Below are positions 1 to 5,887 of a stretch of DNA of 8,918 nt, one piece after another; the first letter of the stretch is position 1, and every line of letters begins with the position of its first letter. The notes under the pieces were generated by a model, which was not told where the DNA came from, searched no databases, and saw only the letters and a list, made by a program, of their open reading frames with translations. The stretch covers positions 167-9,084 of the forward strand of contig PMBA01000384.1 of NCBI GenBank assembly GCA_003152795.1, in the 5' to 3' direction. The stretch comes from Acidobacteriaceae bacterium. GTDB lineage: Bacteria; Acidobacteriota; Terriglobia; Terriglobales; Acidobacteriaceae. Position numbers and translations under genes: made by a program.

Positions 1-474
1 ATGGAAGTGCTCGACGATATGAAACTCGGCAAGGTAGTGAAGAATGCCGGGTATGCCCAGCGCAATGTGTTTGGCGAGGACCTGATTTCGCTGCGGTGGG
101 CTCAGGGTGCTTTTGGAATCGTCAACAATCTCACCAAGAACTTCTTTGCGGTAATGTCGTTCCAGTGGCCGCGCACGGTCGGCGCAATCGTTGCTCTAGG
201 ATTCATCAACCTGGGACCGTTTCTCGGAGTGTGGTTGGCGCACGGGTGGGCTCGGTTGCCGTATGGCATAGCTCTTGCCTCTCTCTTCGGGATTTTTTGG
301 GGAATGTCGGCCCGGTCCGCAGTGCCACCTTATTACTTCTTCCTGCATCCCGTAAGCACGACACTATTCATGTACACGCTCGTTCGATCGATGTTTCACG
401 CGCTGTGGAACAACGGGATTGTCTGGCGGGGGACGAAGTACGCGCTGGAAGAGTTGCGGAACGGAATGGTATGA
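1..474 (+). CDS. Family 2 glycosyltransferase, C-terminal part (5'-truncated by window edge)
   Basis: This is the last 157 residues of what looks like a processive-type or lipid-linked GT2 glycosyltransferase. The frame is open from base 1, and the ATG there is most likely an internal Met because no catalytic N-terminal domain precedes it. Residues 1-10 carry a V-L-D-D-x-x-L-G motif, like the acidic acceptor-site segment late in the GT2 domain. Three hydrophobic segments follow (about 57-80, 86-103 and 110-134), so the enzyme is membrane-anchored. Near the end is a V-W-R-G-T-K-Y motif (141-147), which I recognise from C-termini of membrane GT2 enzymes acting on carotenoid, hopanoid or similar lipids. 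Donor and acceptor cannot be told. It converges on the next gene, with 52 bp between the two stop codons and no obvious terminator hairpin there. Family is fairly sure; substrate is unknown. Confidence 0.72.
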   Translation: MEVLDDMKLGKVVKNAGYAQRNVFGEDLISLRWAQGAFGIVNNLTKNFFAVMSFQWPRTVGAIVALGFINLGPFLGVWLAHGWARLPYGIALASLFGIFWGMSARSAVPPYYFFLHPVSTTLFMYTLVRSMFHALWNNGIVWRGTKYALEELRNGMV

Positions 475-526
475 ACCGCAGAGCGGGATCGTGCCGCAAC
501 AGCGCCCACGCAGGGAACCCAAAACA

Positions 527-1075
527 CTACTCCTCTTCCACATCGATAATTGCAATGGGCGGTCCCGGTCTCCTGCCGCGGGCGTGCTTCGCTTTTTTGG
601 CACGGAAAGTCCCGGCGCTGAAGTTTCCATGACGCTCGACATCGTAATCTTTGAGGATAGCGGGTGGCAGCGCGGCATCATTCCCGAGTTGCTGAGGATG
701 CCGCAGGATGATCTCGGCGCGATCGTCGTATTCCTCGATCCTTCCCCTGATCTTGAGTTCGCGGCCCTGAAGTTGATGTACGTCCCCCACCTTTCTCAGA
801 TCACCCCGAAATACGACCACGGTGAAGGGACAGTTGCGGTAGTCGGCGCAGAAGTCCAGGAACGTGACGCCGTTGGGGCCGTCCTCGACGCGCACGACCG
901 TCCCACTAACGCAATGCGTTCTGCCCACGTGTTTCTGCGCTTCAGAAATGGGTAGGCATTTCTGATCAGAAGCTGTGTTCATGAACTGGGTGTCTTTAGG
1001 CTGCTTGCGTGCGAGGCACACGGAAATTGTGACGAACGCGATCGCGGCGAGAACCAATAGAGATCGAAGGCGCAT
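527..1075 (-). CDS. Exported OB-fold protein of unknown function
   Basis: A 182-residue protein. Residues 1-22 form a short basic n-region and a hydrophobic core, so it is secreted or membrane-anchored; Cys20 is preceded by Val, which is a poor lipobox. Residues about 48-130 look like an OB-fold of the tRNA_anti-like type often found in secreted bacterial proteins: a V-S-G-T-V-V-R-V strand, F-L-D-F-C-A-D-Y-R-N, F-T-V-V-V-F, L-K-I-R-G-R-I-E-E-Y, and I-I-L-R-H-P-x-Q-L. Cysteines at 40, 55, 76 and 82 could form disulfides outside the cytoplasm. Residues 158-171 are very basic (R-A-K-K-A-K-H-A-R-G-R-R), followed by an acidic end. The ATG at 1075 is the only start that keeps the signal segment, but it has no clear Shine-Dalgarno. 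The OB-fold is a fair call; ligand and role are unknown. It lies downstream of, and apart from, the STAS gene. Confidence 0.72.
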   Translation of the reverse strand: MRLRSLLVLAAIAFVTISVCLARKQPKDTQFMNTASDQKCLPISEAQKHVGRTHCVSGTVVRVEDGPNGVTFLDFCADYRNCPFTVVVFRGDLRKVGDVHQLQGRELKIRGRIEEYDDRAEIILRHPQQLGNDAALPPAILKDYDVERHGNFSAGTFRAKKAKHARGRRPGPPIAIIDVEEE

Positions 1076-1114
1076 ACAGGAGAGACATTGCCCAGCGCGC
1101 AGGTCTCAACTTTA

Positions 1115-1120
1115 ATTGTA
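1115..1120 (-). promoter_or_regulatory. Possible -10 box for the OB-fold gene
   Basis: On the minus strand this reads TACAAT, five of six matches to the sigma-70 -10 consensus. It lies about 40 bases upstream of the ATG at 1075, a sensible leader length. No convincing -35 box sits 16-18 bases upstream, so this is only a candidate. Confidence 0.3.
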
Positions 1121-1182
1121 AGAGTCAGAAAATCTGGCAGGGCGAAAGGGAGAGAAAAAATTTCGAGGACCGTTCCTGAAAT

Positions 1183-1232
1183 GGGAAGAGGTGGGGCCAT
1201 GGCGTGCATGGCTCCACCGAATCTCTTCTCCC
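1183..1232. terminator. Strong inverted repeat after the STAS gene, probable 3'-end hairpin
   Basis: The inner stem pairs 1191-1201 with 1207-1217 (GTGGGGCCATG against CATGGCTCCAC, 10 of 11 Watson-Crick) around a 5-base loop. An outer stem pairs GGGAAGAG (1183-1190) with the pyrimidine arm 1223-1232, separated on one side by a 5-base bulge. It begins 16 bases beyond the STAS stop codon in the direction of transcription. On the minus strand a run of six T occurs only about 20 bases past the stem, so it is not a textbook intrinsic terminator, but its position suits transcript end formation or stabilisation. The rest of the 172-bp gap (1076-1247) holds only the candidate -10 listed separately. 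Confidence 0.5.
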
Positions 1233-1247
1233 AATTCGTGCGGACGA

Positions 1248-1592
1248 CTACTTGAAGGACTGAACGGCTGCCGCTTCGTCGTCTTTCACGTCGAACACGG
1301 TGTAGAGCTTGGTGATCTGGAGCAGGTCGTGAACCTTCTTGGTCAGGTTGAGCAGTTTCAGTTCTCCGCCTTGGTTCTTCGAAGTTGTGAAGGCGCTCAC
1401 GAGTTCGCCGATGCCAGAGCTATCGATATAGTTCACGTCGCCCAGGTTTAGCAGGATTTTTTTCTGTCCCTTGGAAAGCAGATCGCGAACGGTGTCGCGG
1501 AGCACAACGCTGCCTTCGCCGAGGGTAATCCGGCCGCTGAGGTCGACAATCGTGACGCCATCCACTTGACGAGTACTGGACTTCATGCTCAC
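1248..1592 (-). CDS. STAS-domain anti-sigma factor antagonist (SpoIIAA/RsbV type)
   Basis: A 114-residue single STAS domain, the usual length for this family. In partner switching the unphosphorylated antagonist binds the anti-sigma kinase and frees the sigma factor; phosphorylation on a conserved serine releases it. The loop [10 protein letters not shown] (55-64) contains Asp57-Ser58, matching in sequence and number the phosphorylated Ser58 of Bacillus SpoIIAA. The preceding strand I-L-L-N-L-G-D-V and the helix S-A-F-T-T-S-K are typical. I prefer the GTG at 1592: an AGGAGG lies 7 bases upstream of it, but 13 upstream of the alternative ATG at 1586. The GTG overlaps the TGA of the upstream kinase gene by four bases (GTGA), so the pair is translationally coupled and probably made in balanced amounts. 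No sigma factor or PP2C phosphatase is in the window, so the controlled regulon is unknown. Confidence 0.93.
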   Translation of the reverse strand: MSMKSSTRQVDGVTIVDLSGRITLGEGSVVLRDTVRDLLSKGQKKILLNLGDVNYIDSSGIGELVSAFTTSKNQGGELKLLNLTKKVHDLLQITKLYTVFDVKDDEAAAVQSFK

Positions 1593-2035
1593 TGGGGAGC
1601 CTCCTTGGAGTCCGCGGGGTTGCCGTGGACGTGCTTGATCATTCTAAGTTCGGTGCCCGTCTGTGACGGGTGGATTTCCACCACATCCATGAACGAGCGT
1701 ATCAGAAAAATGCCGCGGCCCGATGTTTTCATCAGGTTGTCCGGCGCCAAAGGGTCCGGGATTTTACTGGCGTCGAGGCCTTTGCCCTGGTCGCGGATGA
1801 CGATGACCAGGTCATGAGCCGTGCGCTCAAAAGCCAGTGTAACCTTTTTGCTCGGATCGTAGGCATTGCCATGCAAAACTGCGTTCACGGCGGCTTCGCG
1901 CACCGCCATGGAGATCTTCATGACCTCCTCGTCGTCAAAACCGGCTTCGGTGGCCATGCGGCCAGCCGTCTGTTCGGCGTTGTTCACCGTCTCCAGCGTC
2001 GAATCGAGCGTGTAGGAGACGCGGTCTGCGGACAT
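1589..2035 (-). CDS. Anti-sigma factor serine kinase, RsbW/SpoIIAB family (GHKL ATPase)
   Basis: A 148-residue HATPase_c_2 protein that would bind a sigma factor and phosphorylate its STAS antagonist, which is encoded next with a 4-base overlap. The GHKL boxes are visible in order: N-box [12 protein letters not shown] (46-57, with Glu47 and Asn51 for catalysis and magnesium), G1 box D-Q-G-K-G (82-86), G2 box S-G-R-G-I-F-L-I (105-112), and T-G-T-E-L (126-130). All key residues are present, so it should be an active kinase. The length matches RsbW. The ATG at 2035 keeps the full N-terminal strand and helix, but its Shine-Dalgarno is weak (TAGG about 6 bases upstream). It is transcribed away from the TrpF-like gene in the same direction, with a 166-bp gap that probably contains its own promoter. 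Proteins of this type also serve non-sigma partner switches, so the target is open. Confidence 0.92.
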   Translation of the reverse strand: MSADRVSYTLDSTLETVNNAEQTAGRMATEAGFDDEEVMKISMAVREAAVNAVLHGNAYDPSKKVTLAFERTAHDLVIVIRDQGKGLDASKIPDPLAPDNLMKTSGRGIFLIRSFMDVVEIHPSQTGTELRMIKHVHGNPADSKEAPQ

Positions 2036-2201
2036 AGTTGCCTAATGTGAGCGAACGGTTCCTGAGCCGGCCTTGGCCTCGCTTACGGCGTTGACGCCGG
2101 ACCCAAAGTACTCACCCGAAAGCGTGGAACGGGCGAAGGGAGAGTTTGCCTGTAGGGCCCGCAAAAGTCAACGCGATACCCACTTTCTCATACCACATCT
2201 C
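2036..2201. other. Intergenic region upstream of the anti-sigma kinase gene
   Basis: This gap separates the TrpF-like stop codon from the kinase start. On the minus strand a TTGACT (2166-2171) and a weak CAAACT (2143-2148) are spaced by 17 bases and could form a promoter for the kinase-STAS pair. A short inverted repeat, CGGCG-TTGA-CGCCG, lies at 2086-2099 in the would-be leader. Neither is strong. No small ORF with a credible ribosome binding site was seen. Confidence 0.35.
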
Positions 2202-2903
2202 TCACCTAACATTAGACAATGTTCCCGCAGATTTTGCACCCGCATCGCGCACCGCCGCGAAGAAGCGCTTCAGTTTGCTGGCATCCAGTTGGCCATTGGT
2301 GCGCACGCCGGAACACAGATCGAGGCCAAACGGGCCGACCTGTTCGATGGCCTCGGCTACGTTCTCGGGCGTGAGCCCTCCCGCCAAAAACAGCGGGATG
2401 CCGATGCGTTCGCGGATGGCGCGACTGAGGGTCCAATCGTGAGTTCTGCCGGTGCCGCCTAGTTCTTTGACCGCGAGTCTCTGGTTGCCGGAATCGAGCA
2501 GGATTGCATCCACGTGGGGCGCTACGAGGACGGCCTCTTCGATGGATTCTGGTCCGGTCACGTGGATGACCTGCACCACGGAGATTCCAGGCAAAGCGTT
2601 CTTTAGATTGCGATGGGTGCCTTGCGTAAGATGATCGCAGATCTGGATCGTGTTGGTCCGGCAGAAACGCTGCTGCTCGACGATGTCGGGAACCCATTGC
2701 CTGGAAGTCAGCAGGAAGGTTGCGATGGGGGGTGGAACTGTGGCGGCAGTCTCAGCGATCTGTTCGTCGCTGATCACGCCTGGCCCGCTCGGCATGTGGG
2801 AGACCAGGCCCAGCGCGGATGCGCCTGCTTCCACCGCCATCGCTGCTTCCTGGATGCTGCCGATGCAGCAGATTTTTACTCGTGGCTGGAGACATTGAAT
2901 CAT
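2202..2903 (-). CDS. Phosphoribosylanthranilate isomerase (TrpF)-family protein, divergent
   Basis: A 233-residue TIM barrel of the TrpF family. Recognisable landmarks are V-K-I-C-C-I (9-14, with Cys12 equivalent to the general base of TrpF), I-L-L-D-S (134-138, with Asp137 equivalent to the general acid), G-G-T-G-R-T-H-D-W (149-157), L-A-G-G-L-T-P-E-N-V (173-182), and L-D-L-C-S-G-V-R (194-201) at the phosphate-binding end. Two places deviate: the usual K-I-C-G-I-T is K-I-C-C-I-G, and the S-P-R motif whose Arg binds the anthranilate carboxylate is replaced by S-G-P-G (39-42). Chemistry may therefore be related but the substrate different. There are no trp genes nearby. The ATG at 2903 directly follows an in-frame TAA, has no Shine-Dalgarno, and lies within an inverted repeat that encodes the first residues. 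Family is sure; isomerase activity in tryptophan synthesis is doubtful. Confidence 0.82.
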   Translation of the reverse strand: MIQCLQPRVKICCIGSIQEAAMAVEAGASALGLVSHMPSGPGVISDEQIAETAATVPPPIATFLLTSRQWVPDIVEQQRFCRTNTIQICDHLTQGTHRNLKNALPGISVVQVIHVTGPESIEEAVLVAPHVDAILLDSGNQRLAVKELGGTGRTHDWTLSRAIRERIGIPLFLAGGLTPENVAEAIEQVGPFGLDLCSGVRTNGQLDASKLKRFFAAVRDAGAKSAGTLSNVR

Positions 2904-2992
2904 TTAGACATTGAACCATTGAGGCATTGAAAACCCTTGGGAACCCAGGTCTTCAATGATTCGATGTCTAAATGATTCAATGATTCAATGTC
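2891..2992. repeat. Imperfect inverted repeat built from a CATTGAAT-like unit
   Basis: This AT-rich element fills the gap between the dehydrogenase stop and the TrpF-like start and reaches into the latter. The left arm 2897-2924 pairs with 2951-2978 at 25 of 28 positions, and the first 14 bases (2891-2904) match the reverse complement of 2979-2992 exactly. Both arms are made of degenerate copies of an 8-9 base unit (CATTGAAT, or ATTCAATG on the other arm), with about one extra unit on the right. The tip (2925-2950) contains CCTTGGG and CCCAGG. The transcript would form a long hairpin between the two genes. The composition is clearly unlike the GC-rich flanks, which suggests a dispersed palindromic element; copy number cannot be judged here. 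Confidence 0.85.
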
Positions 2993-2993
2993 C

Positions 2994-5420
2994 CTACTCG
3001 CCGTAAGGAACCCAGATGTTCTTTAGCTGAGTGGCGTGCTCAAGAAACCAGCGGCCCTCGGCCAGTTTCGGGTTGAACCAGTCGATGGCGCGGCCTTCGT
3101 TCGTCCAAACCTGCTTCAGATTGCCAACCGACATGGCCTTAGCGGCTGCGGCGCTCGGTTCATCGCCAAAGCACCAGATAGCATCGACATCGTCATGTTC
3201 GGCGAGTGGCTTCAGAAGCTGCGAGGCGTATCCGGTCACAACATTCAGCGCGCCGCCGGGCAGATCGCTGGTGTCGAAAAGCTGGTAGAGATCGCCTGTG
3301 ATCAGAGGGTAGGTTTCCGACGAAACGGCAATCACCGTGTTTCCAACCGCGAGTGCGGGCATCACGAGCGAAAGAAAACCGAGTAGCGGTGCTTCTCGGG
3401 GGCAGATTACGCCTATCGTCCCAATGGCCTCGTTCATCGCGATCGCGACATTGCGGAACGGAGGGTTGTGCACTGCGCCGTCAAACTTATCGGCCCACGC
3501 GGCGTAAGAGAAGATGCGCTGGACGCTGAGATCCACTTCGGCGATGGCCTGTTTTTCGCCAACCACGGCAGCCAGGCGATGGGCAATTTCATCGCGGCGT
3601 TGGGAAAGATTCTCGGCGCAATAGTAGAGAACCTGGGCGCGATTGTGGGCGGTAGTTTTTGCCCACGCGGCGGCCTTGCGCGCCGCCTCGACCGCGTTGC
3701 GAATGTCTTTGCGATTGCCGAGGGGTGCTTCGCCCAGCAATCGTCCGTCGGCCGAACGCACCTCCATGCTGTAGCCGGAGTCGGGGCGCGCCTGTTTGCC
3801 GCCGATGTAGAGTTTGACGGTTCGATCGATTGCAGGAGCATCAGTATCGGGAGGGCTGGCCGAAGTGCTGGAGACTGCCTTCGATTCCGCCCCAGGCGGT
3901 GCGGGCGTATTCTTCGCCGGAGTCTTCTCTGTGGCAAGCAGCGGCGCGTTCTTGAACCACGCTGGCTCCAGGTATTCGAGCAGGCCTTCGCGTCCGCCCT
4001 CGCGACCGTAACCGCTTTCGCGATAGCCGCCGAAGCCGCAGGAAGCGTCGAACAGGTTGGTGCAGTTTACCCAGACCACTCCCGCTTTAAGTTGTGCGGC
4101 AACATGCAGAGCGACATTGATGCTCTCGCTCCAGACGCAGGCGGCCAAACCATAAACCGTATTATTCGCCAACTCCACGGCTTCGGCGGGCGTGCGGAAG
4201 GTCATTGCCGCCAGCACGGGTCCGAAAATTTCCTGCTGCGCGACAGTCGACGTCGGATGCACATTGCTGAGCAGGGTTGGCGGATAGTAGAAGCCGCGCG
4301 AGGGCAAGGTGACCTGCGGCTGCCAGCAGGTTGCGCCGTCGGCCACACCCTGCTCCACCAGTTTGCAGATGCGGTCGAGTTGCACCTTCGCGATGATCGC
4401 GCCGATGTCAATGGCTTTGTCGAGCGGGGCGCCGATGCGGAGAGTGCTCATGCGATCCTGGATTTTGGCGATTAGAGCTTCGGCAATGCTCTCCTGCATC
4501 AGCAGGCGCGAGCCCGCGCAACAAACCTGGCCCTGATTGAAAAAGATTCCGTCGACCAAGCCTTCCACGGTGCTGTCGAGGTCGGCGTCTTCAAAAACGA
4601 TGAATGGAGACTTTCCGCCAAGCTCAAGCGAAAGGCGCTTGTGGCTGGTCGCGGTGGCGGCGCGAATGGCGCGTCCGACTTCGGTCGATCCGGTGAAGGC
4701 GATCTTGTCCACGTTTGGATGCTTGACGAGCGCCTCGCCGGTTGCGCCGTCTCCGGTAACGATGTTGACCACACCGGCGGGCAAGTTGGCTTCCTGGCAG
4801 ATTTCGGCAAAGGCCAGCGCGCTGAGCGGCGTGAATTCCGCCGGTTTCAAAACCACGGTGTTGCCGGTCGCGAGCGCGGGCGCAATCTTCCACGCCAGCA
4901 TCAGCAGCGGGAAATTCCAGGGGATGATCTGACCGACGACCCCGCACGGAACGTACTCGTGGAACTCGTGCTCCAGAAGTTGCGCCCAACCCGCATGGTG
5001 ATAGAAATGCCGCGCCACCAGCGGGATGTCAATGTCGCGACTCTCACGGATGGGCTTGCCGTTGTCCATCGTCTCGAGAACCGCCAGCAAACGGGACTGC
5101 TTCTGCACCAGCCGCGCGATGGCATAGAGGTAGCGCGCGCGGGCATGGGGAGAGAGCGCCTGCCATCCAGAAGACGCGGCCCGCGCGGCCTTGACTGCGG
5201 CGTCAACGTCGGCCGCCGAACCTTGCGCAACCGACGCGAGTTTCTCTCCGTTCGAAGGATCGACGGTGTCGAAGTACTCTCCCGCCGCGGGCGCCTGCCA
5301 TCCGCCGCCGATGAAGTGTTGGAAGCGGTAGCCATGGTGCTCCAGCCAGGTCGTGGCTTCCTTCGAATCTTCGGGCGCGGGGCCGTATTCCATGCTGACG
5401 AACTTTTCGGCAATGCTCAT
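2994..5420 (-). CDS. Two-domain aldehyde dehydrogenase of the ALDH16 type
   Basis: An 808-residue protein that would oxidise an aldehyde with NAD(P)+; acetaldehyde from DeoC is the likely substrate from context. The first domain (about 33-490) is a complete ALDH: P-W-N-F (167-170, oxyanion Asn169), L-K-P-A-E (191-195, Lys192), F-T-G-S-T-E-V-G (242-249), L-E-L-G-G-K (265-270, Glu266), G-Q-V-C-C-A (297-302, catalytic Cys300) and E-I-F-G-P-V (397-402). A Pro/Ala/Ser-rich linker (about 495-533) joins a second, shorter ALDH-like domain (534-808). That domain keeps the N-terminal fold (Y-I-G-G, A-V-G-N-T-V) but has no catalytic Cys or Glu motif, and F-T-G-S is degraded to C-F-G-D. A full domain plus an inactive second domain is the hallmark of bacterial ALDH16. 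The ATG at 5420 lacks a good Shine-Dalgarno, though N-terminal residues 1-32 look genuine. It is probably the third gene of the deoC run. Confidence 0.9.
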   Translation of the reverse strand: MSIAEKFVSMEYGPAPEDSKEATTWLEHHGYRFQHFIGGGWQAPAAGEYFDTVDPSNGEKLASVAQGSAADVDAAVKAARAASSGWQALSPHARARYLYAIARLVQKQSRLLAVLETMDNGKPIRESRDIDIPLVARHFYHHAGWAQLLEHEFHEYVPCGVVGQIIPWNFPLLMLAWKIAPALATGNTVVLKPAEFTPLSALAFAEICQEANLPAGVVNIVTGDGATGEALVKHPNVDKIAFTGSTEVGRAIRAATATSHKRLSLELGGKSPFIVFEDADLDSTVEGLVDGIFFNQGQVCCAGSRLLMQESIAEALIAKIQDRMSTLRIGAPLDKAIDIGAIIAKVQLDRICKLVEQGVADGATCWQPQVTLPSRGFYYPPTLLSNVHPTSTVAQQEIFGPVLAAMTFRTPAEAVELANNTVYGLAACVWSESINVALHVAAQLKAGVVWVNCTNLFDASCGFGGYRESGYGREGGREGLLEYLEPAWFKNAPLLATEKTPAKNTPAPPGAESKAVSSTSASPPDTDAPAIDRTVKLYIGGKQARPDSGYSMEVRSADGRLLGEAPLGNRKDIRNAVEAARKAAAWAKTTAHNRAQVLYYCAENLSQRRDEIAHRLAAVVGEKQAIAEVDLSVQRIFSYAAWADKFDGAVHNPPFRNVAIAMNEAIGTIGVICPREAPLLGFLSLVMPALAVGNTVIAVSSETYPLITGDLYQLFDTSDLPGGALNVVTGYASQLLKPLAEHDDVDAIWCFGDEPSAAAAKAMSVGNLKQVWTNEGRAIDWFNPKLAEGRWFLEHATQLKNIWVPYGE

Positions 5421-5498
5421 TTGAGTGGGCTCGATCCCTTCTGCAGACTCTGTTGCGACACATGGCAGTCCTGAAATTTGGACGGGCCGCGGGTCGTG
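5421..5498. other. Spacer between the EthD-like and ALDH16 genes
   Basis: This 78-bp gap is in the leftward gene run. On the minus strand a perfect TTGACA (5497-5502) overlaps the EthD-like stop codon. Only a poor -10 match (CAAATT or AAATTT, 16-17 bases downstream) follows, so an internal promoter for the dehydrogenase is possible but weak. No terminator hairpin is apparent, which fits readthrough from deoC. Confidence 0.3.
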
Positions 5499-5807
5499 TC
5501 AAACCTCGCGATTGTCGAACAAAAGAATGTGCGGGGGATCGGTTGTGAAGGACTGCACGTCCGCCGCTGTAGCTTGTCCTTCCGGACTCGCGAAAGCCTT
5601 CTGGATGGCCGCCATATCGTCGAAGTGCAACGTCGCGACCAGATGAAAGCCCGACGGCCCGGCTGGTGATGCAACGGGACCTTGGCTGACTTCATACTTT
5701 CTAAGGCCGGGGATCTTCTTTGCGAGTGGAATGTGGGAGCTGAAATAATGTTTGTCAAAAGCGGCCGCATCTTTCGGAGTCTTGTAGATCACCAGCAATC
5801 GAGCCAT
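5499..5807 (-). CDS. EthD-family small dimeric alpha/beta-barrel protein
   Basis: A 102-residue protein of the EthD family, whose members are small ferredoxin-like dimers that assist or catalyse steps on hydrophobic or small carbonyl compounds. Visible features are the opening strand A-R-L-L-V-I-Y-K, the signature F-D-x-H-Y-x-x-x-H-I-P-L-A-K-K-I-P-G-L (17-35, with the family His at 25), a second strand F-H-L-V-A-T-L-H-F, and the closing F-T-T-D-P-P-H-I-L-L-F. The frame is open further upstream to 6044, but that extension overlaps deoC and carries no EthD features. The ATG at 5807 has GGGGGA 5 bases upstream and gives the normal family length; the ATG at 5819 is less likely. It lies 80 bp downstream of deoC and 78 bp before the ALDH16 gene in the same direction, so it may act on the same pathway, for example by handling a reactive aldehyde. 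That role is speculation. Confidence 0.85.
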   Translation of the reverse strand: MARLLVIYKTPKDAAAFDKHYFSSHIPLAKKIPGLRKYEVSQGPVASPAGPSGFHLVATLHFDDMAAIQKAFASPEGQATAADVQSFTTDPPHILLFDNREV

Positions 5808-5849
5808 TGTTTCCCCCATAGTTGAAGTTCCTTCTGCCACTCGCGCCGG

Positions 5850-5868
5850 GACGGGGCAAAGCCCCGTC
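5850..5868. repeat. Perfect GC-rich hairpin between deoC and the EthD-like gene
   Basis: The arms GACGGGGC and GCCCCGTC (8 bp) enclose an AAA loop. It lies 19 bases past the deoC stop in the direction of transcription. Neither strand has a T-run after it, so it is not a standard intrinsic terminator. It may pause or stabilise the deoC transcript, or be a copy of a small dispersed repeat. The same 7-base core recurs as arms in the deoC leader (6963-6969 and 6986-6992). Confidence 0.65.
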
Positions 5869-5887
5869 ACCACACCACCTTCAGAGC

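Noticed and set aside
1..474. Treating the ATG at base 1 as the true start of a 157-residue protein
   Set aside because: The sequence begins in the middle of a GT2 fold and would lack the nucleotide-sugar-binding half; it is cut by the window edge.
979..1209. A 76-codon minus-strand frame overlapping the start of the OB-fold gene
   Set aside because: No Shine-Dalgarno, no recognisable features, and its start lies in the hairpin after the STAS gene.
2202..2903. Reading the TrpF-like gene as part of a tryptophan operon
   Set aside because: No other trp gene is in the window and a key substrate-binding residue is changed.
2891..2992. CRISPR-like array because of repeated short units
   Set aside because: The period is only 8-9 bases, there are no unique spacers, and the units form opposing arms of one palindrome.
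3468..4475. A 335-codon open frame on the + strand, antisense to the aldehyde dehydrogenase
   Set aside because: It has no recognisable domain, its composition reflects the complement of a GC-rich coding strand, and the opposite frame encodes a clear ALDH.
4641..5474. A 277-codon open frame on the + strand across the start of the dehydrogenase gene
   Set aside because: Arg/Gly-rich antisense shadow of the ALDH frame with no domain or ribosome site.
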